Source: Brassica napus
Lineage: Eukaryota > Streptophyta > Magnoliopsida > Brassicales > Brassicaceae
DNA: 64,000 nucleotides
Assembly: GCF_020379485.1 (NCBI RefSeq)
Contig: NC_063439.1
Coordinates: 21,700,098-21,764,097, forward strand
Reading direction: 5' to 3'
The translations under genes were made by a program, and so were the position numbers. Of this stretch, positions 22,112 through 34,277 are shown piece after piece; position 1 is the stretch's first letter, and each line of letters begins with the position of its first letter. The notes beneath the pieces were generated by a model, which ran no database searches, had not been told where the DNA came from, and saw nothing but the letters and a program-made list of their open reading frames with translations.

Positions 22112-22876
22112 ATCTTATATATTAAAACAGAAGTCAGAACCTTGAATCGTGTGATTTTTTTTTAAAATACATCTAATTAACATATTCTTAGAAAGTCATC
22201 TTACATTTAATTTCTAATCTTATCATTTAAATTTTGGGTATACCAGAAATTTTTATTGAGTTATCAATAATTGAATTTAAACAATAAATAATCCATTGGA
22301 TTTATAGATATTATAAATTAAATATATATAATTTAATGATGTAATACTATACCTCTTTATGTTAAATATTTAAATATTTGTCGATGTTAACTTTTAAAAT
22401 TAATTTTTTTTTTAAATAACAAAAATCATATTATCTAACAATAATTAATATTTACTACCTTAAACCAATAAAAACAAATTTTAAACTATATAGTTTATTA
22501 ATATATTTTATTTTAAAAATTAAACAAAAAATAAATGTTTAATTATTTACTCGATAATATAAATCTATGAAGCGAAAAGTTTATTTTTTAAAAAACTTTC
22601 TAAAATTTTGAAATGTTGCAATATCTTTGAATATCACAATAAAATAATATTTTACTAATTTTTATATATATAGTTACGATTTTAGTAATGAAATAATAAT
22701 ATAAAAATATATATAGAAGAAGATATACCGTAAATTTATTATGTTTTAAAAATTGATACATATATATATATATATTATAATATATACCAATTTAGAATTA
22801 AAAACAAAATATTTATATAAAAATATATGAAAACAAAAATCCGCACGGTTGCACAGATCGAGATCTAATAGTTAGT
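22112..22876 (+). mobile_element. Probable short Helitron, plus orientation
   Basis: It starts TCTTATATATTAAAACAGAA, a Brassicaceae Helitron-like 5' end, and ends with a degenerate GC-rich stem (TCCGCACGGTTGCACAGA) followed by GATCTAAT, a CTRR-T end. The interior is AT-rich without coding sequence. The decayed stem makes the right border less certain. Confidence 0.5.
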
Positions 22877-24110
22877 TTAAGATAGCTGTCTACGGGTAGT
22901 ACATCCAAATTGCAGGACTGGTCCGGAGCATAGAAAAAGAAACCAATCGCTTAAAACATCATGATTTTAGTCGTAAATATGGTTATAATATTTTTACACG
23001 AATAATAAGAGTATAAAATTTGAAATGAGCATAAAGCATTAAGAAAAAATTGAAAATGTTAATATCCTATATAGACATTTTGGTGCATATGTCAAATCGC
23101 TCTTTAACTATTTTTTTTTTTTTGAGAGAGAAGCTCTTAGCGATTTTTTTCATGAAGTTAAATTCAATCCAGCCGCCTACATGCATTATCTAGCTTTTTT
23201 TTTCTTATATAATTCAAGGTTCAAACTCTATGGCTAGACTTTATAGTTAGCATCGCTAGAAACCGTATATCATACTTTTATATTGGTGTGTATTGCTATG
23301 CAGATTCTTGTTCAAGTAATGGAGATACTATTTGATTCAGAAAAAGAAAAAAAAAACAAAATAGTCAAGATATTTCTATACATTTTCGAGTTTACTATTT
23401 AAAATAAACATTTTCGAATTGATAAATTTTTTAATCAAATGAAGTTGTTAATTGATAAACTGAGTAAGATGTGAAAGAGCAGAGAAGACGGGTGAAAGTT
23501 AGGTGATTCAAAGTCATCGCCCTCTCACTCACTATCTTCACGCCCTATCGGTCCTCCTTTCTTTCGTTTTTTTTCTTGTATTTATAACATATGATTTAAA
23601 ATTTTTAAGTTTTGACGAAATCTAAAAATTCCACTTTTACTCTCTATCTAACATTTGGTTATATATCAATATATCTTTTTATCACAACTCAATAATAAAA
23701 ATAATAATTTTTCTGCACTCAAGAATAACCAAGTTTTTTTCACGAAAATGGGTCAAACTTCATATATACATTGAGTCAAATAGAAAAAATAGGTGAAAAT
23801 GTGGTGAAAATTAGGTGAGGAACGAGGATTTAAGATTAGATAATAAACCATTAGATCGCTGACACATGAGTTGATTCTCATTCTCTTTCGAGATAAGACA
23901 AACTAAAAATGAAATAAACATAGACGAATTAAGTTAAGTACATGTTTAATCACTAAACAATACTCCTAACAAAACGAAATAAATATAGACGAATTAGTTA
24001 AGTGCATGTCTCTTTAATCAATAAACAATAAATAAAACGAGGGAAACAGAAGTGGCGGGACCCGTTTATAAACGGAGTTAAAAACGATCACTATCCGTTA
24101 TAGAAGACAG
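22877..24110. other. AT-rich intergenic DNA upstream of the Cys-rich gene
   Basis: No gene or repeat boundary was recognised. An approximate 50 bp direct repeat containing GACGAATTAAGTTAAGT and AATACTCC/CAATAAATA is seen at about 23915-24030. Confidence 0.5.
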
Positions 24111-24661
24111 TGTGAGACAGAGAGAGAGAGAGAGAGTCTAATCTATAAATATCTTCTCTTCCTCTCCTTCTTCTTGTTCCCTCACTTGCCCCTTCTTCTT
24201 CCTATTGCTCCCGAGTCAAATCGTCTTTTCTCTCTCAAGGTATGTCTCTCTCCTCTCTCTCTATTCCAACTATCTTCTCTGTGTATATCTGCTTTCAAAC
24301 ATTTCAAATTTCCTCATCATTCCGTCGGATCTGGTAGCTACACCTTACAGCTACAATTTGAATTTAATTTTTTAATTTTTTAATTTTCCAATGTGAATTA
24401 TTTCAAATTCGGATGTTGATTCGCATGAAACAATGACTAATTACTTGATGATCTTGTGGCTAGGCTAGTCTCTGTGCCCTAAATTCAAATCTTCTTTGCT
24501 ACGAATTGTTGTTTTCTAAATTAGAATTTCTATAAGCTGCTCGGGCCGAGATTATGGGCCTAAGGGCCGAGATTATGGGCCTCAGATCGCACATTGATGT
24601 GTGTTCTTCGGGTTGTGCAGAGTAGAGTATAAACGTTGTGTGGAGCTTTTCAAATTCATCA
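24111..24661 (+). promoter_or_regulatory. Promoter, GA tract and 5' UTR intron of the Cys-rich gene
   Basis: A GA run (about 24114-24136) is followed by TATA (CTATAAATAT, 24143-24152) and a CT-rich leader. A 5' UTR intron probably runs from GTATGT at 24240 to TTGTGCAG at about 24620, placing the ATG at 24662 in the second exon. Confidence 0.6.
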
Positions 24662-25108
24662 ATGGAGGTATTTGGAAAATCTCCCATGGTCATCTCTGCG
24701 AATGTTATTTACTTGTCTGCGATTCTAGGTCGCGATACCGACGAGTCTCACAAATGTGACTGGAAATGCGAGAACGAAAACGTTTGCGGGAACATGTACC
24801 GCTGCAAACTAACAGGACTGACTCACGTCTGCGACTACAACTGTAACCAGCGTATTCTCTACGATAACCACACCTCTCTCTGCCGAGCCAGCGGCAGAGT
24901 TTTCCCTCTCTCGCCTGCTGAGGAGCAGGCGGTTAGAGGTGTGAGGAGGAAGCTTGATAGCAACAGCGAGAGCGTTGCTTCTTCTGAGGGTTGTTCGTTT
25001 AAGCGTCGTCGTCGTGATGTCCAGCTCCATGCTTCTCCTTTTGAGAGGTCTTTCACTGCTGTGAGTCCGATATGTAGCCCGGCTGGAGACGGGATGGAGT
25101 TGAGTTAG
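24662..25108 (+). CDS. Small Cys-rich plant protein of unknown function (candidate At5g24610 orthologue)
   Basis: 148 aa starting MEVFGKSPM just after the inferred 5' UTR intron. Residues about 32-80 carry a Cys/His-rich block (HKCDWKCENENVCGNMY, CKLTGLTHVCDYNCNQRI, LCRASGR) that looks like a metal-binding fold. It is followed by PLSPAEEQAVRGVRRKL, a KRRRR basic patch that could act as a nuclear signal, and a conserved-looking tail (HASPFERSFTAVSPIC). The frame is intact, with CT-rich leader and TATA upstream. The assignment to At5g24610 rests on gene order only. Confidence 0.75.
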   Translation: MEVFGKSPMVISANVIYLSAILGRDTDESHKCDWKCENENVCGNMYRCKLTGLTHVCDYNCNQRILYDNHTSLCRASGRVFPLSPAEEQAVRGVRRKLDSNSESVASSEGCSFKRRRRDVQLHASPFERSFTAVSPICSPAGDGMELS

Positions 25109-25850
25109 ATCCTTGTTGATGATCATCTCCTCTGTTTCTGAGACCTGAGAGAGGCTCTTTTTATCTTACCTAGTATAACTTACTTTTATCTTTTTTTTTC
25201 TGTTTCTTTTGGACATCTATGGATAAGAGACATATGTGCTGTTGCTCTGACAGGGAGGGTCTAGGCATCTTCCCTGTCTGAAGGAGAGCTTTATCTTTAG
25301 TATTGATGAACTTTATGTAGTAGTACTTATGTAGGAGAGAGACTTTATTATTCTACTGCTTTATTCTGGATCTTACTGCTTTTGCATTTAGGTGATGTAA
25401 TAATGAACTTTGCTTCTTTTTCTTCTTGGTGATTGTACACTATGTTTATTTAGGCAGGCTTTTATTTAGCTAGGTATCTTGTTTTGGCTAGTGACTCACC
25501 ATTAAGAAGAGCTTGACACAGCATTGGTGATTACTGTAAGTGTTGTGCGACAGGATCTTTCCATGTTGCTAACCGATGCAACATAGGTTCTTCGGGATAG
25601 CGATGTTTAATTGATACCTAACTCTAACGATTTCTTTGTTGTACTATTCAACTTCCATTTCCTTGATTGATGAGTGTTTGAGGTCCTGAATGTGTTTTTT
25701 TTTTATGTTTGTGCAGGTTTTCCAATATTGAAACTCAGGGAGTTTAGTTATGCTTTATTTATGTACATTGATATGACTGTTATGTTTCTGAATTTTGTTA
25801 TAAAGGATTTTATAACTGTTGGAAGTTTAAAAACCTTGCTTTGCAGGTGT
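25109..25850 (+). other. 3' UTR and intergenic DNA
   Basis: The first few hundred bases are the likely 3' UTR of the Cys-rich gene (TTTATC.. T-rich, poly(A)-like motifs). No further gene is seen. Confidence 0.45.
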
Positions 25851-26570
25851 TTGTGCTCAGTAGACAACAACACTGTTGGTTTAATTCTGAAGCTCCTTAA
25901 CTATGAGAGAAAGGATATGAGTAGGTACAATTACCCAGCGTCCAGTGAGGTTGTTGATGTGGTTGGCCAACTGTGTGCAAACCCATTAGCTATTCATGGT
26001 AATTATGTGATACGACGTTTATTGAATTGCCACGCTTTTTTTTAGTTATATCATTTACTTTTGAGCTCTGTTGTTGTACCACTACCTACTTTGCTCTTAA
26101 ATCTTGTGTTTCATATCATCTGCCATGTTGTATTTTCCGCTTCTCTCTTGTGTGGACTGTGTCCGAGTTTCTGATATTTGTTTAATATCTATGATCAGGT
26201 ATCAATCTCTTTACAATGTAGAGTTTCTGAAAAAGTTCATGGAATCTGGGTGTTACTCTCCCACCTAAACCACAGTATGGTAAGTAATCATCTACACTGA
26301 ATGATGATCTGAATTAACTCAAAGTAAGAAAAACCATGCAGTCATTCATATAGAATTGAATTTCCATAAGTTAGCTTCAGTTTTTCTTTTTGACGTGGAT
26401 GTTGATGCAATAATTTTTATTCTATTTTTAAGCTGACAGAAAAGGTAGAGTCGGAGATGTAGGCATATGATGTTGTAGGAGCCTCGATTTTCTGGGATCG
26501 TGGAAGATTCTGTTCCAAAGAAGTTGGCAAAGTATCAAATGTTGACTCGACCGCTACGGTAAGGAAATAT
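25851..26570 (+). pseudogene. Exon remnants of an unidentified multi-exon gene
   Basis: Three gene-like blocks lie in a row on plus. At about 25846-26000 a possible exon bounded by TTTGCAG and GTAATT encodes CSVDNNTVGLILKLLNYERK and PASSEVVDVVGQLCANPLAI. At about 26198-26265, after GATCAG, is YQSLYNVEFLKKFMESG, then a stop. At about 26440-26560 is a third block with stops. No family was recognised and the blocks do not join into one frame, so this is best read as a decayed gene copy or captured fragment. Confidence 0.4.
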
Positions 26571-27156
26571 TTCTCCCTTTTAGCTAATGATGATAACAAC
26601 CACTATTTATTTAGCTTTTCATCTTGTTTAGAGTTAAGGAAAAATAACGAAATGATTTTGGACTTTTTTGTAGATCTTAAAAGTTCATGATACTTCAGTT
26701 TCATATTAGATGATTTAAAATCGTAAATACAACTTTAGTTTGATAGGTTTTCTCTTATATCATTTAAATATTGGTGGTTAGCATTTGATAAGTTTTAAAA
26801 TCATTTGTCAAGGAACTAGAATCTGAATGAAGTGGGAACATGGTGTAGATTCTCTTTGCATCTTTTCATAAAAGGTTTCATTAGTACTATTATCTTTCTT
26901 TAGAATAATATAATACCACGGATGAAAAAGAGGTTGGGCAAATAAGGCAAAGAATAGCCTTGTCGGAGAGGCCAGTGTCCTAAGAGTAAATGCTAAACCT
27001 TAAGTCCTCGGCTTGCGGCTTGAAGCTTTCTAAAGCAACTTCACCGCCTCAACATTGAATCCTTATCAACCTCTACATTTTATTTCTTATAAACCCTGGT
27101 CCAGAGACCTCCCAGCCAAAACCATATTTTCTGAAATCTTAAACTTCAGTACGATA
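26571..27156 (+). other. Intergenic DNA and upstream region of the thaumatin-like gene
   Basis: AT-rich to about 26920, then more balanced sequence. A TTATAAA motif near 27089 could be the TATA box, which would put the in-frame upstream Met at 27055 outside the transcript. Confidence 0.4.
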
Positions 27157-28454
27157 ATGGGAAGATCACCAATGGTTCCCATGGCTGTTCTTGTTTATGT
27201 TTCTCTACTGTTCTCTGTTTCTTATTCCTCCACGTTCGTCATCACGAATAACTGTCCCTTTACTATTTGGCCTGGTACTCTTTCAGGCTCTGGCACCCAA
27301 CCACTACCCACCACGGGGTTCAGGCTTGACGTGGGACAGTCTGTTAAGATTCCCTCGGTTCTAGGCTGGTCAGGTCGGATATGGGCTAGAACCGGCTGCA
27401 ACTTTGATGCTAACGGCGCGGGAAAATGTATAACCGGAGACTGCGGTGGGAAACTGGAGTGTGCTGGTAATGGTGCTGCTCCTCCCACATCACTCTTCGA
27501 GATTACGCTCGGTCACGGTTCTGGCGACAAAGATTTCTACGATGTCAGTCTCGTTGATGGGTATAACCTCCCCATAGTTGCTATCCCAACAGGCGGTGGA
27601 CTGGTTGGAGCTTGTAATGCTACAGGATGTGTTGCTGATATCAACATTAGCTGTCCAAAGGAGCTTCAAGTGATGGGAGAGGGAGAGAAAGAAAGAGGAG
27701 GAGTTGTCGCTTGCAAGAGCGCTTGTGAGGCCTTTGGATTAGACCAGTACTGCTGCAGCGGTCAGTTTGCTAACCCAAACACATGCCGGCCGTCTTCATA
27801 CTCTACCGTCTTCAAGAGAGCTTGTCCTAGAGCTTATAGCTATGCCTTTGATGATGGAAGCAGTACTTTCACTTGCAAGGCTTCTGAATATGCCATTATC
27901 TTCTGCCCTGGCAGGTATATTGAATCATGCGTCCTTCAGTTTTCAGTTTGTAACAATGCTCTCTGCAGGTTCTGATCGATCATATAACTTCTTGTTCCAG
28001 GGTAAAAAGACCAAGCAGCCAAAACTCGGATCCCCCTAGCCAGCCTCAGAATCCATACGGACAACCTATGGCTCCTCCGACTCAGAATCCCTCTATGGCT
28101 CCTCCAACTCAGAATCCATACGGTCAACCTATGACTCCACCAACTCAGAATCCATACGGTCAACCTATGGCTCCACCAACTCAGAATCAGAACCCGCCTG
28201 GACCAAACCAGAATCCGATGACTCCACCACCTCAGAAACAGAATGGGAATGGGCAGTTTATGATGCCTCCTCCCACTGTAAACCAAGCTCCAAATGACCA
28301 GTTTATGAATTCGCCAATGGAGGATGAGAGTCAAAGAGCTGAAACTGGGAGGGTTGCCAAGAGTCAATCCTCGTCTGACATTCTTCGACCTTACCCTGTC
28401 TTGTTGCTTCTTGGCCTCAGTCTAATTGCTTTGGGACAATCGTGCACGACATGA
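27157..28454 (+). CDS. Thaumatin-like (PR5 family) protein with Pro-rich tail and putative GPI anchor
   Basis: Two exons, 27157-27914 and 28001-28454 (GGCAG|GTATAT, TTCCAG|GGT), encode 403 aa. Residues 1-24 are a signal peptide (VPMAVLVYVSLLFSVSYSS). The thaumatin domain follows, with GKCITGDCGGKLEC, an acidic cleft (FEITL, DFYDVSLVDGYN) and CCSGQF...C, so a secreted, disulphide-rich wall or defence protein. Exon 2 has repeats of QNPYGQPM(A/T)PPT and a hydrophobic end (PYPVLLLLGLSLIALG) that fits a GPI signal. Start at 27157 is preferred because the signal peptide follows it directly, although the frame is open back to 27055. Retention of the 86 bp intron ends translation at 27975 and removes the Pro-rich tail. 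Context matches At5g24620. Confidence 0.9.
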
Positions 28455-28682
28455 ATCAACACTGTTCTTCCTTTTTAATGGGAATTAGTACATAAGCAAC
28501 TTCATTGTCTTCCCAGAGATTCTGAAACTTTATTGATCAAAGTCCTTTTTATTACCTTGAATTGGATTCACAACTCATACATGTAAAACTTGTCTATTTC
28601 ATGTATATAGTGTTGTCTCAACTGAATAAAGAAGATGCAAGGTTTTAAAAAATAAATAAAGGGAGAAATCAAAATGCATAAC

Positions 28683-31283
28683 TCATTTCTTGGGTTTTGT
28701 TTTCTTAGGAGCAGAGCTTCTAGCCTTCTTTGCTGGTTGCTGCTTCTCTTTAGATGGTCTTCCTCTCTTTTTCCCCACAACCTGCAAAATATTCCACAAA
28801 AACTTCTTTCACTGTCATACATATACATATTGATTTCATGAGGAATTCTAAGCTTTGCCAACGTACATTTTCTCCTTTCGCTTTAGCTTTAGCTTTGCCA
28901 TTTGCGTTGGTTACCTCCGCTGGGCCTCCACTTTGATCAGCTGGCTTTGAAGCAGTCTTGCTGTTTTTGTTAGATTCATCATCTGACTCGAACGAGAATC
29001 CCTCCAGAGTGCCTATAAATGGTTCACAAAGTTAAGCTGTTGAAGTAAGCATTTGCGTACAGTCAGTTTACCCGATCTACAATAGAGACAGAAAAAACGA
29101 GCTGACCTTCCATCATTGTTTCTGCTTCATAGACATTAGATTGTGGTGTTAGCTGTATGAAGTCATTCATAATAGCTTCAATCTGACAAGCAAACATATG
29201 ATCCAAAAGTAGGTTGTTACTCCAATCCATGTTTTAGTTTCCCAAACAACAGATAAAAACTAGTTCCCCAAGAGGTTTAAGGCTTCAAGACAAAGATCTA
29301 TGCGTAGCAAAAACAAGGAAGCGCAAGAAAAAATATTACTAACCTTTGCCTCTGACTGGCCAACGTTAACCTGAAATTCAAGATCTCTGGTGTGAGTAAT
29401 TGCATATAACAAGTGCCGCCCTTACAAGTTTAAAAGAAGGTACAAGGAAAACAAAAACCGTACAATGCAAAACGTTCTGGATGGAACGATTGTTGATTTA
29501 TATATGGTTCCTGAAACATGAAATGGTAAACTGTTAGTGAAGATACTCCAATCATGAACTGAATCTCTATCACATGTTGTGCAAGAAAAAAAAAATACAG
29601 AATCATTTTGAACATCAGAAGAAGCATAAAGAATGATTGGGGGAACAACATGCCTTTCAAGTCCAAGTACACGTCCTCGGTTGTGTCTGAAACAACCACA
29701 CGCCCAACAGCCCCCATATCTCCGCTCAAATCTATAGAGTCCCCTTCACATTCAACCAGTACCTGTAAAATTGGTTCAATGCTTTTTTTAACAACTGTGC
29801 TTTATCTACAATTATACTCTAGTATGGATGTAGTTAAGCCATTCCGCAACATAAGTGTCACCAGCCGCCATAGCAAAGATATATAAACGTGGACTGTAAA
29901 GCCAGGTGCAAAGGAACATATTTGTATTACCTTTGTGCGATTCACCTTCTCAGAAAGTACCAAAGGCAATCTTGAACTTGAGCCCTGGAAATATATAAAT
30001 CTGGTCAGAAACGGAGAAGAAACAACGATAGTGGCCATAGCACAAGATTCTTACAGAAGAAGGCTTGACATTCTTATCCTTTGTTACTTCCTCAGCTACT
30101 GTGTCATCTGTATCTTTATCTGCATGATAGAGGAACAGTTACATTGCTTTAGAAGAATCCTAAAGACACAACAGTTTGGTTCAACTTATACCTTCAGTTT
30201 TCAATATTTCTTGTTCACTGTTTTCTTTCTTGGGTGACTGGTGGCCACTATTTGCCTTTTTCTTCGGAGATTTTTTCTTTGGAGCCTTCTTAACCGCAGG
30301 TTCTCCATCTTTAGCTTGAATAGCATTATCCTCATCCTTTTCAGTAGCCATAGTCACTTGCTGACTCATTGGTTCACTAGAGGGTGGTTCAGAATCAGAT
30401 GAGACAAGCCATACATAATCATCTCCTTCCTGACAAAGAAAAGAAAAAGAGAAACAGTATAGCCTGTCAAATCCAGACCAAACTAAGAATTAACATTTCT
30501 TTTACATTACTAAGACAGGTAGAGAGCAGAGAAGACATTGCCACATAATTACAACATCACTCATGCAGCTGGGAAGCTTCTCTAGAGGAGGGTTCATAAC
30601 TAAGAGATCACTACCTCAATAAATACAATTTTATTTGTCAAACAGATGCATGCAAAGAAGAAACGCTCAACTCACACTAACTACACACTAAGACAATTAG
30701 AGGCAACAAAAGCACACGCGAGTACAACGGGGTCCAAACGTTTCTTACTTTAGCGTCCTTATGCTTGCTAGACCCTTCTCCACCATCAACTTTGCTTCCA
30801 TTCTCCTTCTCTGCAAATTGCTCCCAAGTAAAAAAAAGGCCTTTAGAAGCTCAACAGTTGGAATACTACTTCCATACCTTCAAGGTTGACAGTAGCATCT
30901 GCATTCTTCTTCTTCCTCCTAGAAAACACCTGCTCGATACTCACTTGGTTTGTCACCAACTTCGCTTTGGAATCATTCTTAGACAAAGACTCAGCGGACT
31001 CTTTGTCCACAATAGTAACGGCATCACCGTCATCAGGCACAGGAAGAGACGAAATGGTTTCAGATTCCCTGGGAGGACTATCATCTGGAGAAGATAGTGA
31101 TAACAATGAAGTGGTGGGTGCCTGCAAACACACAAAAACAAAAAAAAAGCTTCCACCTTTCAATCCTGTTCCTGTAATAAAGCAAACCCAATACACAAAA
31201 AAAGAATTCAGAATGAATCAAATAAGCAAAACCTGGAAAGATCGAAGCCAATCGGGAGATCCCTCTCTGGAGCTGCTGCTCAT
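28683..31283 (-). CDS. BIN4: BIN4 (MIDGET), DNA topoisomerase VI complex component
   Basis: Twelve exons on minus: 31233-31283, 30878-31121, 30749-30810, 30192-30429, 30055-30119, 29931-29984, 29654-29762, 29464-29510, 29344-29370, 29107-29182, 28867-29012, 28683-28781. The phases close exactly and give 405 aa. The protein starts MSSSSREGSPDWLRSFQ, is acidic and Lys-rich in the middle, carries the conserved block SGDMGAVGRVVVSDTTEDVY..YKSTIVPSRTFC, and ends with an AT-hook (KKRGRPSK) and basic tail, matching recalled Arabidopsis BIN4/MID, a DNA-binding partner of Topo VI needed for endoreduplication. All introns are GT-AG except intron 7, whose donor is AAAG|GCATGT. A 5' UTR intron is likely (about 31343-31449). 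The gene lies tail to tail with the thaumatin-like gene, 228 bp apart. Confidence 0.93.
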
Positions 31284-31620
31284 AATTCCTTACTCCAGAG
31301 CTCAAATTACAGCAATTCAAGCTTCTCCCGACTTCAATGTCTGCTCAATTGAAACAAAATAAGCTCGCGGATACATGCATTTCTTTCGCAGGTCAAAACC
31401 CTAAAAGAGATCTTAAGAAACCATAGATTCGATGAAATCGAAGCTCACCTGAAGAAAGCAGAAGAAGTTTAGAATCTACGAACGTTGAAATCCGGAGAGG
31501 AGATATAGATTGACGGAGGAAGGGAAGCGAGAGTTTCCGCCGCCGGCGAGATTGAAGTGTGTGAAAGACGCGGGAAGATTGGCCACTAATCGCTTGTTCC
31601 GGTTTGGTTGCAAGGACCAA
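31284..31620 (-). promoter_or_regulatory. 5' UTR, UTR intron and upstream end of BIN4
   Basis: On minus, CTTTCTTCAG|GTGAGC near 31449 and TTGAGCAG near 31342 bracket a probable 5' UTR intron of about 107 bp. The C/T-rich leader extends to about 31580. Confidence 0.5.
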
Positions 31621-32952
31621 ACAGAAGAAAACAAGTCTACTTACATATTTTAATCATTCATATATATATATATATGTATGTTTCCAAAACTTTTTCATTC
31701 TAAAAAGTTTTTAAAATCACATTTCCATGTTTCGAAACGTTTCGTTTATGCGTATCCGTTATAAAAAGTACCGTACAGATTTTTGAAAAACAATTACTAT
31801 AGTATTTTTTTTATTTTCCTTCTTTAGCATATTCTTTTATTTTGTGGTTATTTTTTTTATGTCTAACCTTATATATGGTAAAGAATCCATGCAATGTCGC
31901 ACGTAAATTTATTTATAAAAATAGATATTCCATATTTTATAAGATAAATTTTTAGAAAAAACTATTTACAATTTCTTTTAAAGAAATAAATGTGTTACAA
32001 AAATAAGTTGTTTTTTTTATAATGAGAAGATACGACTCTTTAAACTAAATAATTGTAGAAATATACTTATTGGAATATTTTAATTATTTTAAACTAATTT
32101 ATTTTTATAATGAAAAAACACCACTCTTAATACTAATATAGTTCAGTTATTTTTGGTATGAAAAGACATATCTTTTTTATAACGAAGAAACATAACTTTT
32201 AAAATTAATAGAGTTTAGTTTTTCATGAAAAGATACCTTTTTAATAATGTAAAACACAACTGTTATAACTAATAGAGTTCATTTTTCATTAAAAAAGATA
32301 CAATTCTTAAAATCAATAGAGTTCAATTTTTAGTGAAAAGACATAAATTTTTTTTTATAACGAAGAAACACAACTTTTGAAACTAATATAGTTCATTTTT
32401 TTCTAAAAAGACATGCCTTTCTAATATATTCTAATATGTAAAAGCACAATTCTCAAAACTAATATATTTTAGTTTTTGTGAAAAGACACAACTTTAAATA
32501 TTAATTAGGATTACTATTATTAATAGATTTGTCTATTATAATGAAAATACACAACTTTTGAAACTAATAATTGTAGAAAAAACTTATTAAGATATTTTAA
32601 CTACTTTTAAACTAATTTCCTTTTTATAATGAAAAGATAAAACTCTTAAAACTAATAGAGTTTAATTTTTTTGAAAAATAAAATTTTATAATGAAAAGTA
32701 ACAACTCTTAAGCTAATACATTTCAGTTTTTTTTTATGAAACAACACAAAATTTTGCATCAATTGGGATTGCTAATTTTTTATAAAGAGAAATAATTTTC
32801 TAATATTTTCTAATATGTAAACACACACAAATATTAAACTAATACATTTCATTTTTATGAAAAGACACAACTTTTAACATTAATTATTTCTATTATTAAT
32901 TTGTCTTTTATAATGAAAAACACACAACTTTTAAAACTAATAATTATAGAAA
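31621..32952. repeat. AT-rich degenerate repeat field (left part)
   Basis: From about 31990 on, variants of AAAACTAATAGAGTTCA, TGAAAAGACACAACTCTT and TATAATGAAAA recur at ~60-90 bp intervals. Blocks such as ATTAATTAGG-TT-CTATTATTAATAG also occur near 48.8 kb, showing a shared repeat family. The field is interrupted at 32958 by the solo LTR and resumes at 34278. Confidence 0.65.
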
Positions 32953-34277
32953 GACACTGATAGACTATGGATTTGACCTATTTACATCCATGGTTTATAG
33001 GTGTTTTTACTATCTATTATTCTATTATAGAGTCTATTTATTATATTTATAAGATCATGAGTGATTTGGAGATAAGTGATGATTTTAGAGTATTTTGGAG
33101 ATATTTGGAGCAAGCACCCGAGATGACCATCGAGCTCGACCATCGGTCGATATTAGAGGAGGAATATCGATTGATGTTCACACTTGAACATTAATCGACA
33201 GCGAAGCGCGTAGAAAGCCCGTTTGGTCACAGCCGACTTGAAGCCCAAGATTTCACCAATTTACAAAATTGTCCCTGACGAGCTTTAACCTAACTATATA
33301 AACTTTGCCACCATATTAGAAGCAAAGTGTGATTTTCTGTGTTTTTAGTTTTATTACTTTCAACAAAAGGTTTTAGGATTGTGATAGATTGGAGAGAAGA
33401 TCCAAAGTTATAATTTGTGATAGAAACTCCATTAATATCTATTTTACTATTTTATGAAGTTTTCTAACTTAATTGTTTTCATGAATTACTTGGCTATGTC
33501 TGGGTAGTTCCACTGTTAGATTTAGGGTTTAAATAGGTTATGAGAGATTAGCCTCAAATATAGATTGCTGAGTTGTGGTAATTGTCATTAGGATTGTTCA
33601 TTAATGCATGTTTCTAGATTAGCTAACTAGAACTTGCCCTAGAATTGATAGATAAAAGCGAGAGCTTCATTCTCATCCTGAAAAAACATTATAACTGAGC
33701 TAAGTTTCTTGCTAAGAGTAAGGCGAGAGCTGATCTAGTGAGCTTAGTAAGCTTCATTCAACCCGCGCATAAAGCTTAACCAGAAGCGCGTCGATCGATA
33801 TTCATATTGGATAATCGATCGACGGAGCGAAAGGTGTATCGACCGATATCCCTATAGAATTATCGATCGACACTTCTATTGATCGAACACATTTGTTTGG
33901 GTCATTAGATCTAGTAGACGAGTTCAAACATGCGATAGCTGATGGACTTGTTGAATTGATAGTTGAGCTTTACATTACCATGCATGCAACTCATTAGGCA
34001 TTTGTAAATTATAATTCCAAGTTTCTTGAATAAAAACCCTAAGTCTAGTATTTTCCTTTAAGCACCAAAACCTCAACCAATCAATCGAGCAATTACTTGC
34101 TCAACCAAAACTGCAAATTTATATTTTAAATATTAAAAACTTCTTCCTTAACAAATCATATTAGATCCATTAGGTTTCCTAACTCCCTGTGAATTCGATC
34201 CTTAAGTACTACAACTCGACCTCTTATTTGAGAGAGTATAAATCACTCCTTAAGATAATTTGATTGATATCAGACAC
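32953..34277. mobile_element. Solo LTR (1315 bp) with 5 bp target duplication
   Basis: The sequence 32958-34272 begins TGATAG and ends TATCA, a TG..CA pair with short inverted ends. It is flanked by the direct repeat GACAC at 32953-32957 and 34273-34277. It interrupts the AT-rich repeat field, whose sequence continues on both sides. It contains several ATCGATCGAC-type motifs (around 33135-33190 and 33790-33890) and a TATATAAA near 33295, but no coding frame. The structure indicates a former LTR retrotransposon removed by LTR-LTR recombination; the superfamily is not determined. Confidence 0.88.

Noticed and set aside
27936..28367. 143-codon minus frame with Ser/Arg/His/Trp repeats
   Set aside because: Antisense of the Pro-rich repeats in exon 2 of the thaumatin-like gene.
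30886..31362. 158-codon plus frame opposite BIN4 exons 1-2
   Set aside because: Antisense shadow of BIN4; splice sites, phase and protein match all support the minus strand.
32967..33194. 75-codon plus frame at the start of the solo LTR
   Set aside because: Lies wholly in the LTR, no domain, no conservation argument.
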